Below are positions 36,980-49,600 of a stretch of 64,000 nt of DNA, piece after piece. Both the position numbers and the translations under genes were made by a program. Source of the stretch: Cyclospora cayetanensis (taxonomy: Eukaryota > Apicomplexa > Conoidasida > Eucoccidiorida > Eimeriidae); the NCBI RefSeq assembly GCF_002999335.1, contig NW_020312771.1, positions 62,001 to 126,000 of the forward strand. Reading direction: 5' to 3'. Below the pieces are notes generated by a model. That model did no database searches. It worked only from the letters and a program-made list of their open reading frames with translations, and was not told the origin of the DNA. Each line of letters starts with the position of its first letter. The stretch's first letter is position 1.

Positions 36980-37440
36980 GACTCTTGTGGGTTCCTAAAT
37001 GCGGCTCTATCCTCTATAGCCGCTTCAATCAGCCACAGCCTAGGATGGTGACATCGTTTACCTGATGAGCCTAATTTGCTTGCCATTTAGCCCGCTTCGC
37101 TTTCCCACTTCAACAGCTCAATTTCTTTGGCCGCTATTTGCGCTCGCAAATTCAGATAATACAACCTTATCCACCATGATAGGAGGTGTACTCTTGGGAG
37201 TCGATCTAAGGCTGCTTTGGGGTGGAGGCCCCGTGTGGTTTCCATTTTCCATCCACCCCAGAGTGTATGCTAATGCCGGTTGACATAGCCCCGACACTCG
37301 CATGTACAGAACCCGCCACTTGGCTCTTTCTTCACAACCAAAGATACAGGGGCTGTGCTCAGTCGTTACTAAAGCCTTAAGTACCGCTGTAAAATCCCCA
37401 CCAAGGAGCTGTTTAATTATTTAGCTTTTACCCATTCTGT
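36980..37440 (-). pseudogene. decayed Ty3/gypsy-type reverse transcriptase fragment
   Basis: At 37360 down to 37273 the minus strand reads STAPVSLVVKKEPSGGF followed by CTCECRGYVNRH and a stop. This aligns by eye with the first conserved block of LTR-element reverse transcriptases (SP-SPV-LVKKKDG-WR-CVDYR-LN). About 25 codons upstream, in a shifted frame, KQLLGGDFTAVLKALVTTE resembles the usual helix before that block. Further downstream, at 37020 to 36980, AIEDRAAFRNPQES resembles the EED--KTAFRTPQG block. The spacing between these is longer than in intact elements and frames change, so the copy is dead. No catalytic YxDD box was found. Confidence 0.5.
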
Positions 37441-38710
37441 GACGTGACGAAACGATTCCGCTAGTCCTGAGGTAAGCCACCCAGGAAGCAGTTGTTAGCC
37501 TACGGTAGGGCTTTTGCAAAACTAAAGCTTCATACTTATCGATGTATACCGAACTGTTGATAGAATCACCTGCTGCGCATTTTTCGTTTGTGTCACACCT
37601 TACCGCTTGTTGAATTCGGCAAGGACCGATGAGTCAGGGATCGGACAAAGGGCCTGAACAGGAGTAATGCCTTCAGTCAGAAGACTTCGTCTACGTGAAT
37701 AGAATCACCGTCCAAATGATTCGGCACCCAAAAATCACGTTTTAAGGGGCGCATAATTCTCCACGATTCTGGGGTTAGAAGGCAAGGTGGCTCCCCAGCT
37801 GGTTCATAAATCCCTCGAGATCTTGCCCTTCCTTACGGCCGACGTGGTCAGCGTAACCTCATCGATGCGTCCCCAAATATTTACCAAGCAAAAATATCAC
37901 GCATGTTTAACAACTATGGAGCTGCCGCGCTCATTCTAGCTTTCAAGCCGCCCTCTGCAGCCCCAACACCCCTTGCGCCGTCGTGTGCTTCCATTGGCAG
38001 AGTATTTTTGATAATGAAAATCAGATCACTGTGTTGCCCTATCACTATGTCAAAGTCCAGAGTGCGGTTGTAGGAAAACCTGATATTCCACTAAATCCAC
38101 ATCCACTGGGTGCGCAGTAAGTAGCTGCACCAAACCAAGCGGAGCGGCACCACCAGATTTAACGCTCCGTCTACGGTTGATTTACGCGTTGAGGGCTTTT
38201 TAAACGAGCCCCAAACGTGGCGTGCCCGCGTCTCACCAAGTTCCTGACAAAGGGGCAAATAGTGTGGGCTTGGCGGCACCCTCTAAGCACTACGCGATTT
38301 CCGAGCGAGTTGCAAGTAGCATTTACCGCACATGCACAAAATGTTGACTTCTTGTCTGGTTCATTGAGCCTTCAAAGGCTTTGAGGGCTCTATAGTGAGC
38401 GCTGTTCTAGTTTCATTGTCAAGAGAATTCACACATCTTCTAGGAGTTTGCTTGTTCCACAGCAGTCATACATTGAGGAGAACACTGGCTTCTAGCGAAG
38501 TGTGTGGACCATCCGCAGTTCTCCTTGTATCGGCGCATTCCCCAAGCATCCATCTTTTGCAGAAGTCAGTGAGACTGGTACCCAATACTCACAGGAGCAT
38601 GCTAAACGGAGAGGCTTCAGGAGCACTTATAGCTCCCCTTTACCGCCCCAGCTCATAGTTATGCAGATATGACAAAATGCAACTGCTTCACAACACTTTC
38701 CCCGGTAATT

Positions 38711-38930
38711 TCACGGGAGCACAAAACTCTGCATGATAGGTCTAGTGGCTTCACAGATTGCTCGGAAGTGTGCACGTAGTACAACCCTGTTCAGAATTTG
38801 TTCAGACAACCCACATACTACCGTAATGTGCGCACGACAGCAGCCGCATGGTCTTTCAGACGAACGAAGCCTCTTCCTTTGTGTCGAAGTCTCGTCAAAA
38901 ATGCAAGAGTGTATTGGGGGTGCACTAACG
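38711..38930 (-). pseudogene. possible decayed integrase fragment of an LTR retroelement
   Basis: The minus strand reads ITVVCGLSEQILNRVVLRAH then FRAICEATRPIM before a stop. This resembles the integrase core region that follows the first catalytic Asp (VVVDRL-K-AHFIP). The Asp itself and the later catalytic residues were not seen. It lies 5' of the reverse-transcriptase remnant on the same strand, which is the wrong order for a single Ty3/gypsy copy, so two overlapping remnants or a chance match are both possible. Confidence 0.25.
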
Positions 38931-39766
38931 TAGAATGTACCTACATAAGACATGGGGCACACACACACGCCAACCAACTACCACGAAGGCCCTAACTTCA
39001 GCCAAAAACTATCATCAAATAGGGTAAGATTTAGACATTCTTTGATATTTGGTCCTCTCTGAAGCGGAGAAGGCGAGAATCGGTCATACAACCTGGTGCC
39101 CGCAAATTGCGTTAGACACAGTGTAAAGCTGCTCTCGCATAACAGTGCGCATTCTTACTACGACTTCTACATTTTGAATTATAAATAGCTACCCTAAACT
39201 CGGACTCAGTTTGGATTGTAGTTGAAAGAGCAAGGCCACGCTGCCCGCATAGTATTTACCATCAACGTCACCCACAGGAGGCGCGTTCGAGTTTCTTCTG
39301 GGATAAATGTGAGCCTACTACCTGAAAGCCAATGCAGGTTAGTTCACTATTTTTGCCGAAATATAATAAACAAAACTAGTCTGTTGTTTATGTCTTAGAC
39401 TTTTCTTTTGCAAGCCAGGGTTGCATTTTCTTGCTTCTCCAACTCCAAAAGGAACCACTGCGCGCATGCATTGGCTTTCCTCCCTCGGTAGGGTGCGAGC
39501 GTGCAACGTCAATTCTTGCTGAATAATACGCATCCTCCTGAGCTCTGTCAGCCTGTACATGGCCTAGGCCAGCCGACACCAATCTCAGTCGGGCTTGCGC
39601 GAATAGCAGCTGCGTGAAGGCGCGGGGACTCACTGCCCATGTAGCAAGGCTACGATTACTTTATATTCGTCATTTTCCGCGCTCCGGAGCTTTTCTGTAG
39701 CTGCGGAGCAGTGCCTGATACAGCACACTTTGAACAAACTAGCTGTTCTTCCGCCATCATTGCTTA

Positions 39767-42700
39767 ATGGCGGAGGGCAGTGGTGCTTCAACCCAACCTT
39801 TCAAGCAGGAAGAGGAGAATACAAAGAGAGCTGAGATGGCGGTAGACGGAGGCGGTACATGCACTACCAATGAATCTGGCAAGGTAGCGCACTGTGAGGT
39901 AAAGGATGACAAGGCCATCGCCGCAGTCCTTGAGAAGGCAGACGCTTTCAAGGCAGAGGGCAATGGCTACTTCAAACAGCATCAATATGCGGAGGCTGTT
40001 ACCAAGTATTCTGCTGCGATCGATACGATCGATGACGCACCTGTGGACCCCAGGGAAACTCAGCTGCACGTGTATCTCTGCAACAGGGCATTCGCCCACT
40101 TGAGGTTGGAAAATTTCGGTACGTCCCTTAGACGCATGACTCGCGTCGCGTCGCTAGATGCTTTTGCCTGATGACAGATCCGTGAATTCGAAGGCGAAGC
40201 CGTAGATGATTTGTCCGGAGTTGCCAATGTGCAGGCGCAATCCATGGGACGCGCGCAAAGCCAACAGTGCACCCATACCATCTGAATGCGCTCGGTTTGA
40301 AGACTACATTTCCCCTTTAATGCTGCTTAACATGCTATTACTGTCACAGGCTCGGCTATCATCGATGCGGAACGCGCCCTGGAACTGAACCCGCAGTTTT
40401 CGAAAAGTTATTACCGTCGCGGCACCGGTTATTTCTGCCTTGGGAACCTCAAGGCAGCCCAGCGCGGTAAGATGCACTGCCAAAAATCACTGCAGAGAGC
40501 ATTAGTGGCGAAGGGTGGCTAAGTCTCAGCTCCCATTTAAGGCGACTACCGAATACGAATGAAGGCGTACACTGTCAAACTTCCACGGTCGCGGATGATC
40601 CTTGATAGTACAAAACTCAGTGCATGCAGGACTTTTGTTGATGCTGGGAGCACGAGTTCTAACTAAAGGCGAATTGTATGGCGTGCCTCTCTGTATGCTT
40701 GCGCCGGGTTTTGTGGTGTGCTTCAGACTTCGAGAGGGTGTGCCAATTGCGTGGAGGGAAGGATGCAGACGCTTTGGCACGCTTGAATGAATGCAAGAAG
40801 CAGCTACGTGCCCAGGCGTTCGCGGCAGCGATTCGCACGAGGCAAACAACGCCGACATACAAGCAGGTAGTTGCCGAGGGTCTGGAGAAATTGTTTCCAG
40901 TGCCTGCGGATTATGCGGGACCTGTTTACAAGAAAGGCCAAGTCGACGCAGAGTTCTTGAAATCCTTGGGAGAGTGGCTCGAGAAGCCAGGTAATAGGTT
41001 GCACCAGCAGTACGCGTACGCAATGGCTGTGGACTTCATCGAAGTTTTGGAGCCGTTGCCTTCATTGGTGAATCTGGAAGTTCCTTCTGAAAAGGAAATC
41101 ACTATCTGCGGTGACGTGCACGGACAGTTCTATGACCTTTTGAATATATTTAAAATCAATGGCATGCCCTCTGAGGAAAACCCGTATCTCTTCAATGGAG
41201 ACATTGTCGACAGGGGCAGCTTTTCCGTCGAGGTGAGTGGGTATATCACACCTGCTGAATGCTGGCATTCAGCATTCCATCTCGACAAGTGGCAGCGCTT
41301 TTCGCTTTTCGGAACATCCGATTAACATGCTGCATGGGGGAGTGGAGCTGCACTTACCAATGTTAGGTCATGTACGGTATTATTGTGTTTTCGTAGGTGG
41401 TTCTGATGATGGTTGCATGCAAGTTGGCATATCCGGATCACATGCACATAACTCGCGGGAACCACGAGACCAGCGAGATGAATGCCATGTACGGCTTCAA
41501 GGGAGAAATGTTGAGTAAATATGATGAGCGTTTGTACCAAATCTTTTGCGAGGTAAGCGGAGCAGTGAAGCCAGGGGATGCTGCCTTCTCCTACCTGCTT
41601 GTTCTGTGGACCGGGTAGGTAGTTGAAGGAATGGATACGCCTTTGATGCCTTTTTTATTTCTGCCGTCGGCCCCTGGCGGAAGCTGAGCGGCCTTGAGTC
41701 GGCTGTAGGGATGCTGATGTTCAGGCATTTCGCTTGCTGCCGCTGGCGTTCGTGGTGAACGACAAGGCTTTTGTGGTCCATGGAGGCCTCTCGCGTCTTG
41801 AAAACGTCACACTGGAGGATATTCGCAAGATTGACCGCAACAAGGAGCCCGGTTCCGATAGTACGTGCTAGTCCTTTATCGTTGTCTTGCTTGAACTGCT
41901 GCTTATGCTTCTTTATAGCAGCCATTGATGATCCATCTGTACGGCTAGATTCTTTTTCTTGGCGAGTAGACCTAGCAGCTGCGCGTCTGTGCGTTTTGGG
42001 AAGCAATAGCAGACGTATTCCACATAGCCGATGTGCTGATTGGCTCCCCTTTCATTCGCGTTTCGCCGTAAGTCGCCTTTGTTGTCACGACGAGTGCTGT
42101 TCGCAGTTTTGATGACGGATCTGCTGTGGTCCGACCCGTCTCCCCTCCCGGGTCTGACACCCTCTAAGCGGGGTGTCGCCAGTCAGTTCGGCCCAGATAT
42201 TACTGAAGCGTTTCTCAAGAGGAACAACTTGGGCTTTATCATCCGTTCACACGAAATGAAGGAAGAAGGATACGAGGTTGAGCACAATGGCAAACTGGTA
42301 CGAATCCAATGATCGTCCGCTGCTCCCTGTTTCTGGTATTCTTGCTCCTACATGTTTCTTCGAGTTAATCAAAATATATGCTGTGTTTCGCATTGTGAAT
42401 TGTACCTCGAAATAGTTGGGCGGAGGGCCCTGCAACCCCCATGATCAGAGGAGATGGTCGTTGAGAGAAGAGGCGGTACATAGAAATGCATGCACATATC
42501 GCTTTTTTCCTGTGTCCGCCTGTCCTCAGATTACTGTCTTTAGCGCTCCAAATTACTGCGACGAAATGGGCAACAAGGGAGCTTTCATCAGGTACGTCCG
42601 CATTAACACTCCACAGATTCTCGAATGCATCGAATGCTTCTTTAAGACGCTGTTTCCCCGGCTTTTCTTTCGTGCACTAATTAGGCCGCGCGTGAGGGTA

Positions 42701-42898
42701 AATGAGGTACAGGGGCTTTGCTTGTTCCGTGCCTTGTTGGGAAGTTGAGGGTTCCTTGTATTTTAAATATATATTTCAAATATTTTCTGCAGGCTGAAGG
42801 GGTCCGTCATGGAGCCACAATTCCATCAGTTTACGGCTGTTAAGCACCCCCCGGGCCCGGCGATGCAGTATGCAAATCGCATGCTGAGTTTCATGTAG
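39767..42898 (+). CDS. PP5: serine/threonine protein phosphatase 5 (TPR + PPP domain)
   Basis: Exons 39767..40118, 40350..40466, 40727..41232, 41397..41552, 41725..41860, 42107..42297, 42530..42591 and 42793..42898 join in phase to 541 residues, close to the usual 500. PP5 removes phosphate from Ser/Thr and is recruited and activated by Hsp90 through its TPR domain. TPR helices run from about residue 50 ([20 protein letters not shown]) through [20 protein letters not shown] and [19 protein letters not shown]. The linker keeps [18 protein letters not shown]. Catalytic metal motifs are [40 protein letters not shown] and [15 protein letters not shown]. The C-terminal autoinhibitory tail reads [10 protein letters not shown], as in animal PP5. 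The first 45 residues are an extra acidic/Gly-Thr segment. Confidence 0.95.
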
Positions 42899-43699
42899 GA
42901 AGGGGTATTTTCTCTTGGCATGTAGGTTATGCACTAGCTGCTAGAAGGCCGTTTTTCTGGCTATATATAAGAGTTGCCGAACAAGAAGAGCGTCACTATG
43001 ACCTCTTTAGTAAGCAATCGCTGCTCCCTGCATGGAAGTCCTTGGTTCCCGAGCCGGCTCTGGCAGGGAGGGACGCGGCACGCAGTTTGTGGGCAGACCC
43101 AGGCTCACTGCCCATCGAAGCATCGGAGCCAGCCACCAGCACCCCATGATGTACTACCTGCTGGAATATCTGTGCATGGTAGGCCATAACAAGCGCCGAG
43201 CGTGCGTTCTTTTGTCGGATTTGAGCGCAAAAGCTTAAGGGATTTGGACTTAGGGGCTATCAGTTGGGACACAGCTCTGCTTCATCCATAAAACTGGTGG
43301 CTGCAAAACGCAGGGCCAGCGACTGTCTTCCAGATGTGTTTCAATTGGTTTTTGCCCGAACGAAAAGCACAACGGCCCATGCATACAGAAAAATATCCGT
43401 AGAATAATACATACATGCATTCGGTTAGCGAAGAGTCGGGGCCGTAGTCGTTGAAGCACATTCTAGCACGGGAGAGGCCGGGGCCGTAGGCACAACGATA
43501 ATGGCAGTCTGTGCCTTTTTGCCACTCCCGTTCGATAAGATATTTTCCCTGAAGGCCGCCTATGGTGTGCTTGGTGTGGTCATGTTCATGTGGCGGTATG
43601 TACATGAACTCGCAAGGATATAGCCGTGCACATTGTGTGTTGGGCATGCGAGCCAACGCTACACACTTCAAATAGTCCTTTGGCCGCCTGGGGTTTCTT
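42899..43699. other. convergent intergenic region
   Basis: About 0.8 kb between the stop codons of the PP5 and M28 peptidase genes. No motif-bearing open frame was seen. Confidence 0.5.
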
Positions 43700-46600
43700 T
43701 TAGTCGAAAGCGAAAGCCGCTGAAAAGGGGGCAGCGGGCAATACCCATTCAGCCGCGTCTGCATAGCTGCCCGCGGCAGTAATGTGGGGCGGTAGCTTAC
43801 CGAGCAGCGTCTTCCAGAAGACGCCAGAGCCACTGGATGCCCCCATGGGTGCGCTGTCTGTGCGTGCCTCGGCTGCAGCGGCGGCTGTGCTGAGATCGGA
43901 CTTTGCCGGCAGCCTCGGCTGCTCTATCATGGGTAGGCCAAGAAGGTAAGAATGCACAGACCTGAAGAGGGGCGTCTGCAAACAGCCAGTATTGGGGGTG
44001 ACGGCATCAAACACAGCAGAGCGCGTTGTGAAACGCACCTGAAGACACATACCAACGACAGAGCTGTCTGAGGAAATTAGCCAGCCAGCCAGCTGCCGCT
44101 CATGTCTTCTGGGAATAGGGCCGCCTCAAGGCGCACGGAAGGGAGTTATGCCCTGTGGAGGCGCTGCGGCCTTCCGAAGGCCAGTTGCCTCTCGACAGCC
44201 AAATTTGTGCTCAGCTCCCATCAGAAGGGTTTTTCGCATTCAGTGCACTCAAATAAACAAGGGTGAAGCTATTGCCAGGAGAAGTTGCCAGAGGGGCGTG
44301 CTGACATGGAGCCATATGACGCACACGTACACTAATTCTACCACGGGCAGCATCTATAGATACACATCACAGCCTAAGAGCCGTGTTTTCGCCCCGTCAG
44401 CACACATGCGAACGTGTAGTTGATTGCATAGAATGCACCGTCGCGTAACTTTGGCGCTTTTAAAGCCTTCAGGCCTATGAAAAAAGAGTAATCGGGAGAG
44501 CTCACGGGTTCGTTTCCCTTGAAGAAGAACTCGAGTTTTGTCTGCACCGGTGGGAAGGGTGATGTGATGGTTACGACATAACATTCGCACTTTTTGAGTT
44601 TCTGCAGAGGCGCCTGGTTTTGCAAATTCCACCGAACCACCTTGTCCGCCGGGAGGGCAAGAGTCAACAAGGAGGACCCCCCGATGAGCAGCGTGAGGCG
44701 CGTCTCATCTTGCGCGTCACTACAGAACCACAGCCGACGCGTTAACACACCCAAACACAGAGCCATAAACAAAGGCACTCAGGAAAAGCTGGAAGGCAGT
44801 CGAGACGGAAGTTTCAGATTCGCAAAGGAATAACGGGAGGGACAATGGCCGCGCTACGAGCAGCGCAGCCTCCCAAAGTAACAGAGAAAGTAGGTAGAAT
44901 TCCCGAAAAACAGGAGACAATAATTTTAAACGAGATGCATTCGAGAGGCCAGCCAGTTGCGGAGGAAGGGAGAGAAAGGATGGAATAGAATGGATACAAG
45001 CACGCAGCACGTATGATGAGCGGCGTTGCCTCTCCGAGGGGTGCCGCCTGGCGTCTTGAATAGAGACCCCTGCTTGCACGTGCTCCTGGAGAGGGCCATA
45101 GAGGGCGACCAATGCTGTCACGGATGGTGAAGGGACGTGTTTTTCACGCACTTGTAGTGTATTGCCACTTGGCCTCGGATGCCCGGACTGTACACGTGAG
45201 GAGCTCCTTCATTACCCAGAGGAGCAGGCGGTGGAAGAAATTCCTGCAGACACCCCAAGGTTCTCCACAGCCGGCTCCACATATGGAAGATGCAGGATGG
45301 TTGCAGGAGAAAGCCTTCCACGCCCTATCCGGAAAAAGACTGTACATTACATGCACCGCCGCAAGCGGCCGCACGCGGGAGAAGAAACTCGCCGCGCTTG
45401 CCGGCCTGCAGCATCCGATCGGCGATCTCAAAGTCTACTCAGTGAGGTCAGGGTATTCAAACGCGGCGAATACGTATACCGAGGGGGTGCATATGTGTTT
45501 ATGTGTGTTTACGTACACACCTGCGCATTCGTATAGACACTCCAGTGAGTGCGATGTGTACTCATGCGAAAGAGGTGTGGGAGGGCCAGAGGTGCGTCCT
45601 GCCTCGGTGGTTCTTCCTTCACGTAAAATGCAGGCAGGCTCTTCTTTTTCTGTAGAGGGGGCTGTCGCGCCCTTTCTTCGGCTGCGGCAGGAGGAGCACA
45701 GCTGCTCGCTCTTGCCGCTGCGGCAGAGGCTGCTTCTGCAGCCAAGGAAAGGGCATTCGTTTGCTCGGCGTTGGGAAGTATGGAGCTTTGGCTGGTGCAT
45801 ACATCTCCACGACTGGCAGTATCGGATTCATGTTGGGATGAGGCTGCATGCGCGGGCCGAAAGCCTTTGTCTGCATCCCCCGCGCTTGCTGGCTGAGCTG
45901 CTGTCGCTTCCGCTGCTTCTACTGCAGCACGGATGGCAGAGAGGACAAGGTCCGTGTCTGCTGCTGCCGGATTCCAAAAGACTTGGGGGCCTAAGCCTAA
46001 GACCGCCACGCCTTGGGTTGAGGACCGCACGAGCTTTTCCGTATGATTGGTCGTTGTTAGGGGTTGCACCTCTGGAGGAAACTGTGACTGGCTTGCTTCT
46101 GTGGTTGGTTCTACTACCGGTGATTCTTCTGCAGTGCCCGTAGATAAGGTGCTGCTGTCCTTCACGACCTGCGCTGCAGTCCCGGGAGGGCTGCTGCTCT
46201 GCTGCAGGAGCGCGACAGCTGTGACTTTCGACTGCCGGAACGCAACAAAGTGCAGCTGCAGCGGCCGCTCAGGGGAGAAAGGGAAGGAGGGGGAAGGTAG
46301 AAGGAGCCGCTGGAGGCTCTCCGGAAGCAAGCCAAGGAGAGATCGGGCACGAGCGCCGAATAAGCTGAACGGCTGCAGCAGCCTTTGCTGAGGAGGCAGT
46401 GCCGAGGCAGTGCCGTGTGGATCCTGAATGCCGATGGAAACCTCTCCACTGTAGGGCGGGACCGACGGAGAGCTCTCCGTCCGTCCGAAGTGCAGTGGTA
46501 GAGGGACAGCAGGCGCCTCGAGCAAGAAAACAGAGACAGCGAAGGACACTCCAGCAGCCGCCACAGCAGCTGCCAGCATCCAGAGTTTCCTAGTGACGCG

Positions 46601-49600
46601 CATTTCCCGCTGGAGCCCCTGAGCAAGCCGAGCCGACGATGGATCCGAGTTTCGCCGCCGCGCTTCTGCGTGGCTCGCGTGAAAGAGCGGAGGACATAGG
46701 ACGGCTGGCAGCAATAGCCACACAGGCAACAGCACTCCTAAAATTAGGAGCACGTCCGCGAAAAGTAAAGACTCGCCACTGCGTCCAGCCGGCCCGCTGA
46801 GGCCATCCAGAAGCGCTAGATAGGCCTACACGCACAGATGCACACATATACACGTGCAACATACACATATCCACACACGCGCACATATACACATATACAC
46901 ACGCACAGATAGACTCGCATACGCACACACACACGCGCGCACATATACACACAAGTTCATACATATACACGTACACGCACAAATGCATACACATACACAC
47001 ACACGCACATATACGTGGACATGTACACGCACGAATGCACACAGAGCAGAAAGCGCTTTAGGTTGAAGCAACTCGCGCGGTCACAGGAGCCGCTTTAGTG
47101 CGGGTTTGCACCAAGAGAGGACTCGGTCTCCAGGCAAGGAAGATTCTCTAACGTGCGTATGGGCAGGACAAAGGTATGGGGATGCACCCTGCATGACCAT
47201 GTGTGCGCTTCCGCGGTGGAAGGCGCTTCTTAGTGGAGCTGCATCTTGTGTGCTCGAAAGCGAGTAGCAAGTGCATTCGCCATAACAGCGAACGGCAAAG
47301 AAGGCTGCCAGCAGCAGCTGCTAAGAAAGATAAGGACGCCGACTTCCCGACACATTGTTACCGGTGAAGCGAGTGGGCAAAGCAACCATTACTCCACCGG
47401 TGCAAGCAGGCAAAGGGGGCACACCGCAAAACGCTGGGCGAAGAAGATACGAGGAATGAGAAATAGGCATACAGAAATATGTCGCAGAGGAAAACCACCT
47501 GTATTAAGGGATAAATGGAGAGCACGAACCTGAAAGAGGAGGGTAGACGGGACAGCGGCGCCGACTGCGTCAACTGCCAGCAACAAGCAGCCCCTCTTGA
47601 GGGTTACTCTATGAGAGCTGTTTTCGTTGTTCTGGTTGGCTGGGTAAATATACCAAAAGAGCAGGAGGGCGACTCGAGGCACCAGCAGACCCAAGACCAA
47701 CAGGAGCACGTAAAACGAAACAAAGAGTTCTGCGTGCATTCCCAGCGCAACGTCTCGGGAGGATATTTTTGTCGGGAAGCTCACGGCACTACTGGCAACG
47801 ACTGCCATCACATTTCAAACAATTGCCATGACTGGGGAAGGGGCAGAGGGGAGAGCAACGGCCGGCGTCCGTGCCACCTTCATCGTCATTTTGCCCCACC
47901 CCTACCCAAAAGGCTTAGACTGGTCTTCAGCGTTCTCTGGGCAGGAAGGGAAGAGGGTGAAGAGAGAAGGAGAGCGACAGACAAACACACAGAAGGATGG
48001 AACAGGAAATAACGCACGTATACTGTAAGCGGCAACTGAGAGAGTCAGGAGTGTTACGAGGGGCACCTCCCGCGCTGCATGGGCACATAGAAGGGGCTGT
48101 CGATCAAACGAAAAGCGGCTTCTCAGCCTGCAGCACCAAACGGCACAGGGCGGCACGCAGACTTTCGCAGAGCGAAGGAGGTGAAACTGGTGCCCAATAG
48201 GCGACTCCGGGAAGGACGAATGAAGGGGGTGGCAGCAGCAGCAAGAACCCCGTGCGGACGGAAGCAACCGCAGTCGTACTTGCGGAAGAAGGTCCTGTTC
48301 CAGCACCAAAGAAATGCAGCAAACCCTAGGAGGCATCGGCAAGCGGCTGTAGGCGGCCAGTGTACATAAAGGAGGCCGTACAGCTGCAGCAGCAGGGCAC
48401 CGAGCGCCGAGCCGCAGCAGGCAGCACACAATGCAGCAAGACAGCTGCATCCAAACGTCAAGCTCCCAAGCATTATGAGCGGTGCAGACGTTTGGACCCC
48501 CAAGACGCTGCGTTGCAGGAAGGCACATAGCAGCAGCAGCAGCAGCGCAAGGGCCGCCAGCGGTACAAAGGCTTCCCAAGGGATTACGAGTAGCTGTCTG
48601 CCCAAGACGTCCTGATAGAAGGGGACGCGAGGGGCTGCCTGGTGGCGTGCATCGCTTGCTGCCGCCAAGCCACTGCGCGCCTTAGCCGCTATACGCAGCA
48701 GAGGGTGCAACAAGGCGAGGATCATCTCGCCAGTGTGCTGAAGCGATCCAGGCTGCATGCTTTCCAGAGTATCTCTGGTCGTGTGGTAACTGGCTCCCCC
48801 TCCGATCCATGCCAAATCAAGACCTCCCGGCACTTGCAGCACTTCGGACCATATTCTGCAAAGATATTCAGCAGCGAGGAGAACGGAGGAAGGCACGAAG
48901 CCTGCCAAGCAGTAAGTTACGCCACCGCACGCAAAAGCCTTCCAACCGGCCCGCTCCCTCCTCCTTCCCCCTCCATTTTCAACATTCCCAAATGAGAACA
49001 TGCTGTGCGGAAAGACGTAAAGAGGCCTCGGACGCCCCCACATCCGCGTCTGCTCCCGCAGCACAGGGCAGCACGGCACTGGCGGCATCTCACCGGAAGT
49101 CGGTCTCTCCGGGAAACTGCCCAGAATTCCAGACGTCTGCGGCAATGCAGCAGACATGAGGGGCGGGGAGGTTACCGACGGCCTGGAGAGTCTCTGCAGA
49201 CAGGCGTGGTGGCATCTGCGGAAGAGCGAAGAAAGCGGCAGCATGTTGGAAAAATAGAAATTACACGCTCAGTCTGCCAGCCGCCGCGCCTCCGGTCCCT
49301 CGAAGACAACTAGAGGGCGGACACTAGGAGGACCTCAGGGGATCGCTCCGTTCCCCCTCGCCACGAAACACAACAGGGTATTTTTCATAGAGCCCTCTAC
49401 GTCTGTTCATACGTGCACGGCTCCACATCATTCACATGTCTCTATGGCGAAAGCTACACAAACAACACCCTTGTACATTGGGATTCGAATAATACGCATG
49501 TGGGCACATTTGATGCAATAAAGATAAAGGGCATTGGCATTCGCCTTCGTACTCGAAGGGGCATGGGGGTGCGCGCTCCGCATACATGGGCAGAGCTGAA

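Larger units (their letters stand above)
32873..39766. other. AT-richer gene-free block with decayed retroelement remains
   Basis: Nearly 7 kb between divergent genes contains no open frame longer than about 110 codons. Base composition is visibly more AT-rich than the flanks, and CAG and GGGGCCCC motifs are almost absent. Stop codons occur in all frames. Two minus-strand stretches resemble LTR-retrotransposon enzymes and are listed separately. The promoter regions of the RING-finger and PP5 genes must lie at its two ends. Confidence 0.6.
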
